DNA from: Winogradskyella arenosi
Lineage (GTDB): Bacteria; Bacteroidota; Bacteroidia; Flavobacteriales; Flavobacteriaceae
DNA length: 64,000 bases
Reading direction: 5' to 3'
Assembly: GCF_003337305.1 (NCBI RefSeq)
Contig: NZ_QPJO01000002.1
Coordinates: 920,675-984,674, forward strand
Shown one piece after another: positions 45,631 to 54,820 of the stretch. The translations under genes were made by a program, and so were the position numbers. Numbering within the stretch: position 1 is the stretch's first letter; every line of letters starts with the position of its first letter. Under the pieces are notes generated by a model, which saw nothing but the letters and a program-made list of their open reading frames with translations, had not been told where the DNA came from and did not search any database.

Positions 45631-46305
45631 GTAGGCGTAATTGCTTAACGGTTTGGGTTATTTATTGGTTTTTAAGGCCTTGCATTTAAAGTATACCGCA
45701 TAAATTGGGTGAGGAAAAGAACCTCTAAAAATGTGTCATACTTTAAAGTTAACAAATTTACCATTTTAATGACACGGTAAAATTGTAGCGTCAAGTTTTC
45801 ATATCAAAAAATATAGGTTTTGTATCATTTGTTATATTTTGAAAGTAAAATTTGAAGACAAAGACTAGATTTGGAGTAGCATAAACGAAGTGACAACGCC
45901 TAATATCTATTAAAGGTGTTGCTTTTTTAAATACCGATTAAATTGAAAAAAATGACCCAAATCTTTTTTATTTCGATTGTTAAAGCTCTGAAAAATTCTT
46001 CAGAATCTTTAACGCAACTTCAAATAGAAGAACTTGACGACCAATCTATAAGCGAACCAACGCTTCAATTATTCTTAACGCATAGTCTTAATCTTAAGAC
46101 CAAAACGGACCTCACGTTAAGTTCCTAATCTTAAATCTTATTTCCAATATTTTGTACGTCTTATAAAAGATGTGGGTAGACTATTAATCGGGTTCTATTC
46201 GCCTTAGTCTTTTGATGTCTAATGCTCATGAAACGCTTCTGTTTTTATGCTGCTCAACACGTAAACAATTAACTCTAATTATAACTAAATTTAAAAATTC
46301 AAATT
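45631..46305. other. 675-base mostly non-coding stretch between TCS and LamG genes
   Basis: It contains an inconclusive 58-codon ORF (ATG 45952 or TTG 45943 to 46128). The ORF is low in recognisable features, with a helix-like KALKNSSESLTQLQIEELDD segment. The rest is AT-rich and without clear hairpins. It should contain the promoters of both divergent genes. Confidence 0.45.
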
Positions 46306-47292
46306 ATGAAACATTTCTACTTAACGACCTTTTTACTGATTTCTTTTTTTTCGTTAAAGGCCCAAAACAACGCTTTAAATTTTGATGGTAATGACGATTA
46401 TGTTGAGTTTCCTAGTGATGCCATTTTCGATATTACCTCTGAAATTTCTATGGAAGCTTTTGTTTATCCTACGCAATATGCCAATGAGAACTCTATCATT
46501 ACCAAATACGGAGATGTAACGTACCAAGATTCTTATCTTTTAAGACTTCAAAATGGTATACCTACGTTTCATCTTAAAATTGTAGGATATGGTTGGGCTC
46601 AAGTTGATGCTACAGACGTTGTAAGTTTGAACACTTGGACGCATATCGCTGCGGTTTATGATGGGGCGACTATGAAAATTTTTGTAAATGGGGTTTTAAG
46701 CGCCACAAAACCACAAACGGGATCGATAACCGTTAGTTCTTCAAAATTAAAAATAGGAAAATGGTCTGCTTCGGATGCTTTTCATGGGCATATTGATGAA
46801 GTAAGATTATGGAATATAGCCCGTACAGATTCTGAAATTTCACAACATTATACCACGGCCTCTGCGAGTACTGAAACCGGATTAATAGGGTATTATACCT
46901 TTGACCAAGGGACCGCAAATGGCGATAATACAGGAGTAATGACATTAACCGATGCTTCAAGCTCTGGTATAGATGGAACTTTATATAATTTTGAATTAAC
47001 CGCAACAAGCTCTAACTGGGTTGGAGGTGTAGAGGTTGCTACATTGTCTTTAGACGATCCGTTAACGCCAAATACGCCTAGCATTTCTTTATATCCTAAC
47101 CCTGCTAGTGATTATGTTCAGGTTTCAGGAATGACAGCTAATGAACGTTTTTCAATTTATAATATTTTAGGTTCTAAAATGTTTCAAGGGACGGCGTCTA
47201 ATAACGATAAAATTGAGGTATCTAATTTTCCAAAGGGTGTATATATTATAAAATTTGAAAATGGGAATACTATAAAATTTACCAAACGCTAA
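46306..47292 (+). CDS. LamG/concanavalin-like lectin-domain protein with T9SS sorting domain
   Basis: The 328-residue secreted protein has a signal peptide (ending SLKAQ). A LamG-type jelly-roll domain (about 22-190) follows, with the typical NALNFDGNDDYVEFPSDA, then SLNTWTHIAAVYDGATM, VNGVLSAT and HIDEVRLWNIARTDSEI. A short linker and a type A T9SS sorting domain (about 255-328; SLYPNPASDYVQVSGM, ending IIKFENGNTIKFTK) complete it. It is secreted through the T9SS and probably bound to the surface. LamG modules bind carbohydrate or protein; no enzyme part is present. A strong terminator follows. Confidence 0.92.
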   Translation: MKHFYLTTFLLISFFSLKAQNNALNFDGNDDYVEFPSDAIFDITSEISMEAFVYPTQYANENSIITKYGDVTYQDSYLLRLQNGIPTFHLKIVGYGWAQVDATDVVSLNTWTHIAAVYDGATMKIFVNGVLSATKPQTGSITVSSSKLKIGKWSASDAFHGHIDEVRLWNIARTDSEISQHYTTASASTETGLIGYYTFDQGTANGDNTGVMTLTDASSSGIDGTLYNFELTATSSNWVGGVEVATLSLDDPLTPNTPSISLYPNPASDYVQVSGMTANERFSIYNILGSKMFQGTASNNDKIEVSNFPKGVYIIKFENGNTIKFTKR

Positions 47293-47317
47293 ATAGGGGA
47301 TTACGCGAATGTAAAAG

Positions 47318-47350
47318 GCCTTCTTAGCAATTGTTAAGAAGGCTTTTTTT
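47318..47350 (+). terminator. Rho-independent terminator of LamG gene
   Basis: A nine-base stem GCCTTCTTA / TAAGAAGGC with an eight-base loop is followed by T7. It lies 25 bases after the stop. Confidence 0.9.
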
Positions 47351-47600
47351 GTTTAAACCGAAAGTTGATTTCATGGTTCTTATATGATTGAGTTAAACAT
47401 GGAATAGGAGATTTGTTTGTTAAAATGCTAAAAATCAATAAGCTATCTTCGAAATTTGAAATGGGATTATCTTTCGTTTAAGGTTTCTGAAAGTGTAAAA
47501 TAGGGACCGTATAAAGTTTACCCTTTTAAAGCTTTCGGATAGATGTAATAAGGACTTAAATAATTTGTAAATGCGGCTTAGTTGCATTAAATTAGTATTT

Positions 47601-47981
47601 ATGGGAATAATTAGAAAAACAAAATCGGTAGCTGCTGTACTTCAGATTTTTGAAGAACAAGAAGATGCGCAATCCGTTGTTCATCTCATAGAATTGCTCA
47701 AAGATGAGATGAATAGAACTACGGTTTATCGTATTTTAGATCGGTTTGAAAAAGATGGAATAATTCATTCGTTTAATGGAAAAGATGGATTAAGATGGTA
47801 TGCGAAATGTCATGGCTGTGACTCTAATCATCACGTAGATGCCCATCCGCATTTTCAATGTACGGAATGTGATAAGGTGGAATGTTTATCTCTAGAAATT
47901 GAAATTCCACAAGTTAAGAATCATAAAATTGATTCTACGGATATTCTTTTAATGGGACAATGTGAAGCTTGTAGGCACTAA
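47601..47981 (+). CDS. Fur-family metal-responsive transcriptional regulator
   Basis: The 126-residue protein (ATG 47601; an upstream ATG at 47571 adds ten atypical residues) has the Fur architecture. A winged helix contains NRTTVYRILDRFEKDGII. The dimer and metal part has KCHGCDSNHHVDAHPHFQC, with two CxxC-type zinc sites (CTEC, CEAC) and His-rich regulatory positions. The metal could be zinc, iron or another; a Zur-like role is attractive because a ZIP transporter lies 3.5 kb downstream, but no site was found. A strong terminator follows, shared with the convergent DUF2490 gene. Confidence 0.9.
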   Translation: MGIIRKTKSVAAVLQIFEEQEDAQSVVHLIELLKDEMNRTTVYRILDRFEKDGIIHSFNGKDGLRWYAKCHGCDSNHHVDAHPHFQCTECDKVECLSLEIEIPQVKNHKIDSTDILLMGQCEACRH

Positions 47982-48007
47982 GCTTTCAGTCCGTAAGATT
48001 ATAAATA

Positions 48008-48048
48008 AAATAGGGCGTTTGATTTTGAATCATACGCCCTATTTTTTG
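48008..48048. terminator. Bidirectional terminator between Fur-family and DUF2490 genes
   Basis: The stem ATAGGGCGT / ACGCCCTAT, extended by TGATT / AATCA, is flanked by A and T runs. It serves both convergent genes. Confidence 0.9.
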
Positions 48049-48068
48049 CTTTAGACCTTCTTCAGATA

Positions 48069-48839
48069 TTAACTTTTAAATGGGTTCATAAGTAGTACGT
48101 CAAAGGCAATATAGTGCACATCTGTTAACGATGTTGTCCCTATTAGATCGGTCATATAGCCAATATTTAGAACGACTTGCGGTTGGGATAAGGCAACGGA
48201 ATAATAGAAACAAAATCGGGTATCTTGATATTTAAAGGTGCTCCATTGATCGGTTTTAGTTGTTGCATATAAGACCTCGGCTGTAGTTATAAATTGCTGT
48301 GTTTTTGACGGATTAAGAAAAAATGAGGCTTTAGCTCGTAAACGTGATCTAAACTGTGTTTTTTTAGAATAAGGACTAAAGTCAGGATTATAAAAAAAAC
48401 GAAGTTCGGGTCTAAAACCAATATGATAATTTAATTTCCCTACCGAATTATGATAAGAAAATCGGCTGTAAGCTCTTATTTCTTGTCGTGTGTCAGGGGA
48501 ACTTTGGGCATAGGGCGGTGTGCTGTTGTATTGGTATTGCCAGCGATAACTTAAGGCAGCTGCGTAGGACCAATTTTTATGAAATCGGTGTGTAACTTCT
48601 TCATTAAGGACATAGATTGCTGGTTTTTCAAAGCCGTTGTAACGGTTTGGTGTGCTTATGCGTCCTAAGCCTAAGTAAGTTTTAGAGCTTAGTGTTCCGC
48701 TTTTATTAAGCGGTTGTTTTAGACCAAGAGCAAACCAACTTGCGGTATGAGCTTCGCCCAATCCTGGTGGAGAGAATTGAGCAAAGCCATTGAAACTAAA
48801 GCTAATTACCAGTAGGGGCGTTAAGATAATTCTTAGCAT
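48069..48839 (-). CDS. DUF2490-like outer-membrane protein, second copy type
   Basis: The 256-residue exported protein (signal peptide ending FNGFAQ) shows the DUF2490 pattern of strands with aromatic ends: YRWQYQYNSTPPYAQSS, EIRAYSRFSYH, HIGFRPELRFFYNPDF and a final YIAFDVLLMNP strand. The barrel is inferred. It starts 14 bases after the PepSY-like gene stop and so is co-transcribed with it. Its relation to the DUF2490 protein at 28436 is by family only; the sequences are not close. Function unknown. Confidence 0.72.
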   Translation of the reverse strand: MLRIILTPLLVISFSFNGFAQFSPPGLGEAHTASWFALGLKQPLNKSGTLSSKTYLGLGRISTPNRYNGFEKPAIYVLNEEVTHRFHKNWSYAAALSYRWQYQYNSTPPYAQSSPDTRQEIRAYSRFSYHNSVGKLNYHIGFRPELRFFYNPDFSPYSKKTQFRSRLRAKASFFLNPSKTQQFITTAEVLYATTKTDQWSTFKYQDTRFCFYYSVALSQPQVVLNIGYMTDLIGTTSLTDVHYIAFDVLLMNPFKS

Positions 48840-48853
48840 TTCTGAAGTGTTGT

Positions 48854-49300
48854 TTAGTCCGCTATTTTACTAATAATGCTGCCTTCAGAATCAATAACAA
48901 CGTCCCAATCGGTTGTGGTAAAGGCATTAAGTTCCATTTTGTAGATCACATTGCCACGATCTGTAATGCGTTCTAAATCATCTATAGTATAACCAGTAAA
49001 ATCTGTTTTTATGCGTTGACGTACGGCTTCGGGTAAGTCGGATTTAGCAAGATCTTCCTTGTGTCTCACCATTATTCCTTCGGCATTATACCACACATCA
49101 TGATCTTCATTCCAATGCATTTCGAAATCGACATTGTATAAATTCCCATCCATTTCCCATTCTAAATCTGTAGCCTTAGGAAATTGTTTATGAAATGCAT
49201 TCACGATAACAGATGGAACTTGACTTTGAGGAATGTCTTGCGCATTTAACGCAGTAACTAAAGTTAGTGTAGTTGCAAAAATTGAAATTTGTTTTTTCAT
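48854..49300 (-). CDS. Periplasmic PepSY-like (DUF2874) protein
   Basis: The 148-residue exported protein has a signal peptide (ending VTALNAQ) and two PepSY-like repeats of the DUF2874/BLIP-like type. The repeats are VNAFHKQFPKATDLEWEMDG with NVDFEMHWNED, and QRIKTDFTGYTIDDLERI with VIYKMELNAF. PepSY-like proteins of this kind are periplasmic and often accompany two-component systems. Its position, 74 bases after the histidine kinase stop, fits this. A sensory-modulating or inhibitory role is inferred. Confidence 0.83.
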   Translation of the reverse strand: MKKQISIFATTLTLVTALNAQDIPQSQVPSVIVNAFHKQFPKATDLEWEMDGNLYNVDFEMHWNEDHDVWYNAEGIMVRHKEDLAKSDLPEAVRQRIKTDFTGYTIDDLERITDRGNVIYKMELNAFTTTDWDVVIDSEGSIISKIAD

Positions 49301-49374
49301 CTTGTAAAATTTTTAGATTTATAATTTATTACGAGACAAAAGAACAACCTGAATTTGGAAAGACTTGGGAAGAC

Positions 49375-50664
49375 TTAAGCTGTTAGCGGGAATGTTATCT
49401 TAAAACTGTGCCTATTGTTATTATACTGATATGAAATTTTAAAGCCGTAGAGGTCTGAAATTGCTTTTACAATAGCGAGGCCTAAACCTGTACCTTTAGT
49501 ATTGTGATTGGGTTTGTAGAATCGATTAAAAATAAGCTTGCCATCGAGTTTTTCAGTATTACTGGTATTGCTAATGGTTAGGCTGTTTTTCGCGATATCT
49601 ATGGCAATAGTACCGCCGTCATAATTATGAAAAATAGCATTTTTAAATAAGTTTGAAACAATGACGTTGGCCAGAGCAGGATCCATTTTAACCCCAAGGT
49701 CATCATGCTCAGTATAACGGAATGAAACCTCTTTAAAGTTGGCGATGTCTTGGTAATCTTGGATGCTGTTATTGACAGTTTTGTTTAGAGAAATGGTTTT
49801 ATGCTCTAAAAATTGTTTGTTTTCTATTTTGGTTAAAAGCAATAACGATTTATTTAAGCGTACTAAACGCTCAATAATGGCCATGACTTCAGCAATGTTT
49901 TCAGCTTGTGTCTGCTGCAGGTTCCCATCTTCCAAGAGTAACTCTAATTTGTTGGTGACAATGGCCAAAGGGGTTTGTAATTCGTGTGAAGCATTACCAA
50001 TAAACTTTTTTTGTTGCTCATAGGTGGCAACCGTGTGTTGTAATAAGGTATTAACCGCATTCTGAAGATCAGTGAATTCCTTGGTATTGGTCTGTACTTG
50101 AGGCAAATTTTTAGTTTTTCCTAAGCGGTAGTCTTTTAACTGATGTAATAAATTGTAGAAAGGCGTCCACAATTTCTTTAAGACAAGGTTGTTAATGAAA
50201 ATGATGGCGACAATTAGGCAGATGTATAACCAGATAATATCGTAGAGTAATTCTTGCATTAAATCGTCCTCTTCTACCATAGAATTAGCCACTTTTAGTT
50301 TATAATAAGCGTTATCTAATTCAAATGCGGTAATGAGCATTCTTACAGGTTCAGCTTCAGGGGCATCATCATCAGCATCTTGCATATTTAAAAAGGTATC
50401 GAGATATAAATCTTTAATACTCAAGGCTTGGTTTTTATCGATTTGCTCAATGGTAAAGAAACTTTCGTCAAAGTAGTTTTTGGTCAGTATGGTGTGGTCT
50501 TGCTGGGCATTTTTAATGATAACACGTTTATGATTTTCTAGCCCTTCATCTATACTGCTTTTAATTTCGCTTAGCATATTAAAGTAAAATACAGTCGCCC
50601 ATAACGTTACAATAGCTAGGATTGAAACGGATAAATAGGTCATCGATTGGTTAAGAAGTTTCAT
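49375..50664 (-). CDS. Sensor histidine kinase (HisKA-type, OmpR-family partner)
   Basis: The 429-residue kinase has two transmembrane helices (about 8-28 and 140-160) flanking a periplasmic sensor of about 110 residues rich in Asp/Glu (QDADDDAPEAEP), which may bind cations. The cytoplasmic part has the HisKA motif FIGNASHELQTPLAIVTN, the N box NLFKNAIFHN, and the G boxes with TKGTGLGLAIVKAI. Its start overlaps the response-regulator stop by four bases (ATGA). Together with the PepSY-like and ZIP genes this looks like metal or envelope sensing, by context only. Confidence 0.93.
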   Translation of the reverse strand: MKLLNQSMTYLSVSILAIVTLWATVFYFNMLSEIKSSIDEGLENHKRVIIKNAQQDHTILTKNYFDESFFTIEQIDKNQALSIKDLYLDTFLNMQDADDDAPEAEPVRMLITAFELDNAYYKLKVANSMVEEDDLMQELLYDIIWLYICLIVAIIFINNLVLKKLWTPFYNLLHQLKDYRLGKTKNLPQVQTNTKEFTDLQNAVNTLLQHTVATYEQQKKFIGNASHELQTPLAIVTNKLELLLEDGNLQQTQAENIAEVMAIIERLVRLNKSLLLLTKIENKQFLEHKTISLNKTVNNSIQDYQDIANFKEVSFRYTEHDDLGVKMDPALANVIVSNLFKNAIFHNYDGGTIAIDIAKNSLTISNTSNTEKLDGKLIFNRFYKPNHNTKGTGLGLAIVKAISDLYGFKISYQYNNNRHSFKITFPLTA

Positions 50665-51338
50665 ATCACAACAAGTTTATAACCTACGCCGTAAACCGAT
50701 TCAATTTCTATCTCAGCCTTAGACGGTTGTAATTTTTTCCGTAGATTTTTAATCTGATAATAAACAAAATCAAAGTTGTCAGCGCCGTCAGAATGGTCGC
50801 CCCAAACGTGTTCGGCTAAGGCCGATTTGGTTACGAGTCGGTTTTTGTTCAGTAAAAAATAATTCAATATATCAAACTCTTTTCGGTTTAAAGGAACGGC
50901 CTTATTTTGAACCATAAAGCTACGTTCGGTGATGTCTAATACAACGTTAGCGACCTTAATGGTATTTTTACCCTCCATTTTCTGTCTTCTTAATACGGCT
51001 TTTACGCGAGCATTGAGTTCGGCTAAATGAAAAGGTTTTGAAAGGTAATCGTCAGCACCAAGTTCTAAGCCTTTAAGCTTATCATCTAAAGCATCTTTGG
51101 CCGAGATGATAATGACATTTTCATTCTTTTCCTTTTTTTTAAGTTCAACTAAAATATCAAAACCATTGCCATAGGGCAGCATAATATCGAGCAGAATACA
51201 GTCGTACTCATAAATAAAAATCTTATCGATGGCACTGGGGTAGTCGGTAGCTGTTTCTACTATAAACTTCTCTTTTTCAAGAGATTCTTTTATGTTCTTG
51301 AGCAATTGAGGCTCGTCTTCTATTACTAAAATTTTCAC
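50661..51338 (-). CDS. OmpR/PhoB-family response regulator
   Basis: The 225-residue regulator has a receiver (about 1-120; VIEDEPQLL, phosphoacceptor Asp in CILLDIMLPYGNGFD, Lys in DDYLSKPFHLAEL). A winged-helix DNA-binding domain (about 125-225) carries LNRKEFDILNYFLLNKNRLV and the recognition region FDFVYYQIKNLRKKL. It is the first gene of the response regulator-kinase pair. The ZIP transporter gene lies 108 bases upstream on the same strand, a possible target. Confidence 0.95.
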   Translation of the reverse strand: MKILVIEDEPQLLKNIKESLEKEKFIVETATDYPSAIDKIFIYEYDCILLDIMLPYGNGFDILVELKKKEKNENVIIISAKDALDDKLKGLELGADDYLSKPFHLAELNARVKAVLRRQKMEGKNTIKVANVVLDITERSFMVQNKAVPLNRKEFDILNYFLLNKNRLVTKSALAEHVWGDHSDGADNFDFVYYQIKNLRKKLQPSKAEIEIESVYGVGYKLVVI

Positions 51339-51446
51339 AGTATAAATTTACTTTAAAAACTTGGAAAGAAATGGGAATGCTTTTGGTTTAACGTTAATGC
51401 TCTTAGCTTTCTTGGACGTATCTACCCATTATGTAAAGTTTCAAAC

Positions 51447-52151
51447 TTAAATAAGCTTTTCGCCAATAACACCAACCAAAAAACCAATAATAGCGCCTAA
51501 GGACGTTAAATATTTCTTGTCTAATTTGCTTTCAGGGATAATGTCCTGAATCAATAAATATAAGATACCACCACTGGCAAAGGTCATCAGGTGGGCCGTT
51601 AAATTAGGGTAATCACTTAAAAGGAAATGCCCAATGAGTGCCCCTGCAATACCGAAAAAACTAAGACAGAAAAAGATGACCAGCGTTTTTTTAACGGCGA
51701 ATCCGCTTTGTACTAAATCTCTAAAGGAATTAAAAGCTTCAGGTAGATTTTGTAAGCCAATAAATAGGGCGAGCAAGGTAGCCATTTTAGGCTCTATGGC
51801 AAATACAGCACCAAGGGCAATAGATTCTGGAATAAAATCCATAAGCATCGCTAAAAGTGTTGCCGTCTGGTTGCCTTTTTTAGAAAGATATTGGTCGATC
51901 ACTAAAAACAACAAGGCTCCAAAAAGGAAGGAAAGCGTAAAGGGAAGGAGCTCTAATTTTTCAAGACCTTTAGGGATGAGGACTAACGCCAAAGCCGATA
52001 AAATAATACCAGCGCCAAAAGACATCATGGTATGGGTAATTTCATACTTAACCGGACTTTCTTTAATATGATGATTAAAATAATTGGCTAAAAGTCCGCC
52101 GATAAAAACAGTAATGCCGGCAAAACCTGAATATAGAATAAGTTCTTTCAT
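51447..52151 (-). CDS. ZIP-family metal transporter
   Basis: The 234-residue protein has about eight transmembrane helices and the ZIP arrangement. Helix 4 has the metal-site residues MDFIPESIALGAVF and helix 5 has IGLQNLPEAFNSF (the N-x2-E pattern in place of H-x3-E). The second half has YLLIQDIIPES. ZIP proteins bring Zn, Fe or Mn into the cytoplasm. It lies upstream of the OmpR-type two-component genes and 3.5 kb from a Fur-family regulator, which suggests metal control. It is shorter than many but complete. Confidence 0.88.
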   Translation of the reverse strand: MKELILYSGFAGITVFIGGLLANYFNHHIKESPVKYEITHTMMSFGAGIILSALALVLIPKGLEKLELLPFTLSFLFGALLFLVIDQYLSKKGNQTATLLAMLMDFIPESIALGAVFAIEPKMATLLALFIGLQNLPEAFNSFRDLVQSGFAVKKTLVIFFCLSFFGIAGALIGHFLLSDYPNLTAHLMTFASGGILYLLIQDIIPESKLDKKYLTSLGAIIGFLVGVIGEKLI

Positions 52152-52314
52152 TATAAGCGTCTTGGGATCTTAATTCACAACTGAAATATAGGTCTTATTT
52201 ACAGTGCGATTATACCTTAAAATTAGCAAATAAATACGGAATATAAAATGTCTAAAAAACCGAGAACATCATGTTTTAGGATGAATCTTTCTTAAACACG
52301 TTTCAGATGAAGGT

Positions 52315-53145
52315 TTACTCTTTATCTGTGTTAAAAAATTTCTCAAATGCGTTATAAACGGCGATATGTAAGGCATCGCCATGGGTTTTATCTTCTAGAA
52401 ACTCATAGTACAATTGGGTCTGTGCACCTTTGTTTTCCGCTAATTTTTGATAAAGAGCTTTTGTGGTTTTTTCCATAATCTCGCCTTCTTTTCCACCAGC
52501 GATATAAATGGATTTTTCGTCGTTATAAGATGTAGGAATTTCAGAAAGTAGATTTTGATCGTCCCACCATAAACTTGGGCTTACAATGATGTATAGATCA
52601 AAAAGCTCTGGTGATTTAAATAGAATTTCTGTGGCTAAAAGCCCGCCTAAAGATTGTCCTATAAGGGTTTTAACGGTTGTGGTTCTGTATTTTTTTTCTA
52701 TAAAAGGTTGAAGTTCTTGCTGAATGAACGTTATAAACTGTTCGGATTTTCCGGAAGTTGGGAATTCTTTTTGATCTAATTTATTTTGAGACGGATAGGT
52801 GAAATCTCTTTTTCTGTCAACGTTTGCGATTCCAACAACAATAGATTCTGGAAGTATATTGATCCAAGAAAAACTAGCAAATTGAACAATGCCTGAGATA
52901 TGTATAAAATCCTCTGTTTTAGAACCGTCAAGTAAATAAATAACGGGATAAGTTTTAGCTTTATCTTCAGTATAACTTGACGGTAAATAAATATTTAAAA
53001 CACGATCCTCGTTTAGGATTTCTGATTTAATTTGAAGGGTTTTACCAATGGAAAATTCAGTTTCTTCAACAAGTTTGGGAAGGTTTTGTCCAAACGACAG
53101 TTGGGTAATCCATAATAATATACCAAGTAAGTAGTTAATTTTCAT
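52315..53145 (-). CDS. Exported esterase of the IroE/Fes (esterase D) family
   Basis: The 276-residue alpha/beta-hydrolase has a signal peptide (ending LSFGQ). The family core is RVLNIYLPSSYTEDKAKTYPVIYLLDGS, here by its parts, then TLIGQSLGGLLATEIL with nucleophile Ser. Acid and His follow at IYIAGGKEGE and EDKTHGDALH. IroE-like enzymes cut siderophore esters in the periplasm; others cleave S-formylglutathione or feruloyl esters. Substrate cannot be read. No siderophore transport gene is adjacent. The gene is alone, with an untranslated gap of 163 bases to the ZIP gene. Confidence 0.83.
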   Translation of the reverse strand: MKINYLLGILLWITQLSFGQNLPKLVEETEFSIGKTLQIKSEILNEDRVLNIYLPSSYTEDKAKTYPVIYLLDGSKTEDFIHISGIVQFASFSWINILPESIVVGIANVDRKRDFTYPSQNKLDQKEFPTSGKSEQFITFIQQELQPFIEKKYRTTTVKTLIGQSLGGLLATEILFKSPELFDLYIIVSPSLWWDDQNLLSEIPTSYNDEKSIYIAGGKEGEIMEKTTKALYQKLAENKGAQTQLYYEFLEDKTHGDALHIAVYNAFEKFFNTDKE

Positions 53146-53372
53146 TTTAAATAGGGTTTAAGGACTGTATAACTATCGCCTAATGATTCGTTGTTGGAAC
53201 TAATGTAGTAAACACATAGAAATTTGTGAGGATTCCAAAGCTATTTTCAAAATAATAGGAGGTTTTAGTTCTTAATACTGTATTGTTCTGAAACAAAAAA
53301 ACGTTAGTCATCGCACATCGTTTTATATGCTAGGGTTAACGTTTTTTAGGTTTACAATAGTGCTGTTTAAGC

Positions 53373-54350
53373 TTATTCTATTTCGTGTTTCGCTAAGAAA
53401 TCTAATATCAGTTTTGCAATCTCTCTCGTCTTTTCTTCAACCGCAAAATGTCCTGCATCAAGCAAGTGTAATTCAGCATTGGGGAGATCTCTCAAATAAG
53501 CTTTGGCACCTTTATAGTTGAATTTCACATCTTTTTTTCCCCAAGCAATCAAGGTTTTTGGTTGTTGTATTTTCAGCATGTTTTGCCACTTCGGGTAACG
53601 TATTAAATTGGTATTGTAATCTTGAAATAGTTGCACTTGAATTTCTCTATCCTTTTTAGTACTTAGAAACGCCAGGTCGTGGGTCCAAGCATCCGGATTT
53701 TGACTATTTCTGCTTGAGGGGTCTATGTCAAATAAATATTGCTTGTTTATAATAGCATCTTCACTCGTTAAATTATACAGAAAATCATGCTTTGCTTGCG
53801 TTGTATCTGTTTGTGCTGTTCTAAAAAACTCTTGACGTTGGGGTGTTAAGCCGTCTAAATAAGCATTTGCATTTTGAACAATTAGAGCTTTTATGCGCTG
53901 TGGATTTTTCATCATTAAACGATAGCCAATAGGAGCACCAAAATCTTGCATATACATCACGTAGTTTTTGATATGTAGGGTGTCTAAGAGCTTTTCGGTG
54001 TAATCGGCTAGCAAATTGAAGGTATGTTTGGTCGTCTCAGGATCTAAATGCGTACTGTAACCCGAGCCTAAATTATCTGGAGCAATAACGTGGTACTGTG
54101 AAGCCAACATAGGAATGAGGTTTCTGTACGAGTGTGATGAGGATGGATAACCGTGAAGCAACACGATGGTCGGTTTATGTTTAGGTCCTGCTTCTCTGTA
54201 AAACAGCTTAACTGAATCAATTTCGACATAATTATAAGTTGTTGGTATTGGTAGAATATTGGTCTGTGTAGTACTGTTGTTTTCAGTTTTAGGATTCTGG
54301 CAAGCCCAAAGCGTTAAAACGATAAAGGGAATTAGGATCAACGGTTTCAT
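53373..54350 (-). CDS. Lipoprotein alpha/beta-hydrolase, haloalkane-dehalogenase/epoxide-hydrolase type
   Basis: The 325-residue protein has a lipoprotein signal (lipobox LTLWAC, Cys17). Its hydrolase domain has the HGYPSSSHSYRNLIP oxyanion loop and MYMQDFGAPIG, where Asp replaces the usual Ser as nucleophile, as in haloalkane dehalogenases and epoxide hydrolases. The second acid is in WGKKDVKF and the terminal His in DAGHFAVEEKT. It may act on epoxides, lactones or halogenated compounds at the cell envelope; the substrate is unknown. Upstream lies a truncated paralogue (54428-54729), so duplication followed by decay is likely. Confidence 0.86.
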   Translation of the reverse strand: MKPLILIPFIVLTLWACQNPKTENNSTTQTNILPIPTTYNYVEIDSVKLFYREAGPKHKPTIVLLHGYPSSSHSYRNLIPMLASQYHVIAPDNLGSGYSTHLDPETTKHTFNLLADYTEKLLDTLHIKNYVMYMQDFGAPIGYRLMMKNPQRIKALIVQNANAYLDGLTPQRQEFFRTAQTDTTQAKHDFLYNLTSEDAIINKQYLFDIDPSSRNSQNPDAWTHDLAFLSTKKDREIQVQLFQDYNTNLIRYPKWQNMLKIQQPKTLIAWGKKDVKFNYKGAKAYLRDLPNAELHLLDAGHFAVEEKTREIAKLILDFLAKHEIE

Positions 54351-54427
54351 AAGGTTGTTTAAGGGTTAAGGGAATGATTACTTTTAGTTTAGACGGTTTT
54401 CTGCGTTGAGTTTTCTCATAAAGCTTC

Positions 54428-54729
54428 TTATTTTTTTTGAATTATAGCATCGCCCTCTTCTTCTAAAGCAATATATGCGGTATTATAAATATTGTAATCG
54501 AGATGTATAACGTCTTTTTTAAAGGCTTCAGCGCCACTTTCAGGAAAAAACGTATCATTTTTACCCCACACAATTAATAGAGGAGGCTGAAGTGTTCTTA
54601 AATATTTTTGCCGTTTTAGATAGCGTTTTACGTTGTTTTGTTTATGTAACGGCCTGCACTGTTATGCTCATTAGCTTTACAAGCTAATAGGACCAAGGCA
54701 ATAATTAAGGGAAATAGGGATTATTTCAT
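54428..54729 (-). pseudogene. Decayed paralogue of the lipoprotein alpha/beta-hydrolase
   Basis: Reading from ATG 54729 gives MK-stop-SLFPLIIALVLLACKAN, a lipoprotein signal with TAA at codon 3. The middle, with the nucleophile region, is missing. From about 54640 another frame gives YLRTLQPPLLIVWGKNDTFF followed by ESGAEAFKKDV and IALEEEGD, ending at TAA 54428. This is the C-terminal part of an epoxide-hydrolase-like enzyme. The GHFALEE-type catalytic His is lost (NTAYIALEE). The remnant is thus disabled by a stop codon, a large internal deletion and loss of catalytic residues. It is adjacent to an intact relative. Confidence 0.8.
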
Positions 54730-54770
54730 GAGTTGTGGCTCCGTTTTATGCTTTTAGAAGCATGTTTAAA

Positions 54771-54804
54771 AAAAAAGCCATAACCGCAGTCATGGTCATG
54801 GCTT
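54771..54804 (-). terminator. Rho-independent terminator of the SDR gene
   Basis: Ten-base arms AGCCATAACC / GGTCATGGCT pair with one mismatch around eight bases. On the minus strand a long T run follows. It lies 17 bases after the SDR stop. Confidence 0.85.
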
Positions 54805-54820
54805 ATGTTGTAGGTTATTT

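Noticed and set aside
45943..46128. A 61-codon ORF downstream of the divergent kinase gene
   Set aside because: There is no recognisable feature and it needs a TTG or a short ATG start. It is mentioned only within the intergenic entry.
51634..52071. A 145-codon plus-strand ORF across the ZIP transporter
   Set aside because: It is a shadow of the conserved membrane protein on the other strand.
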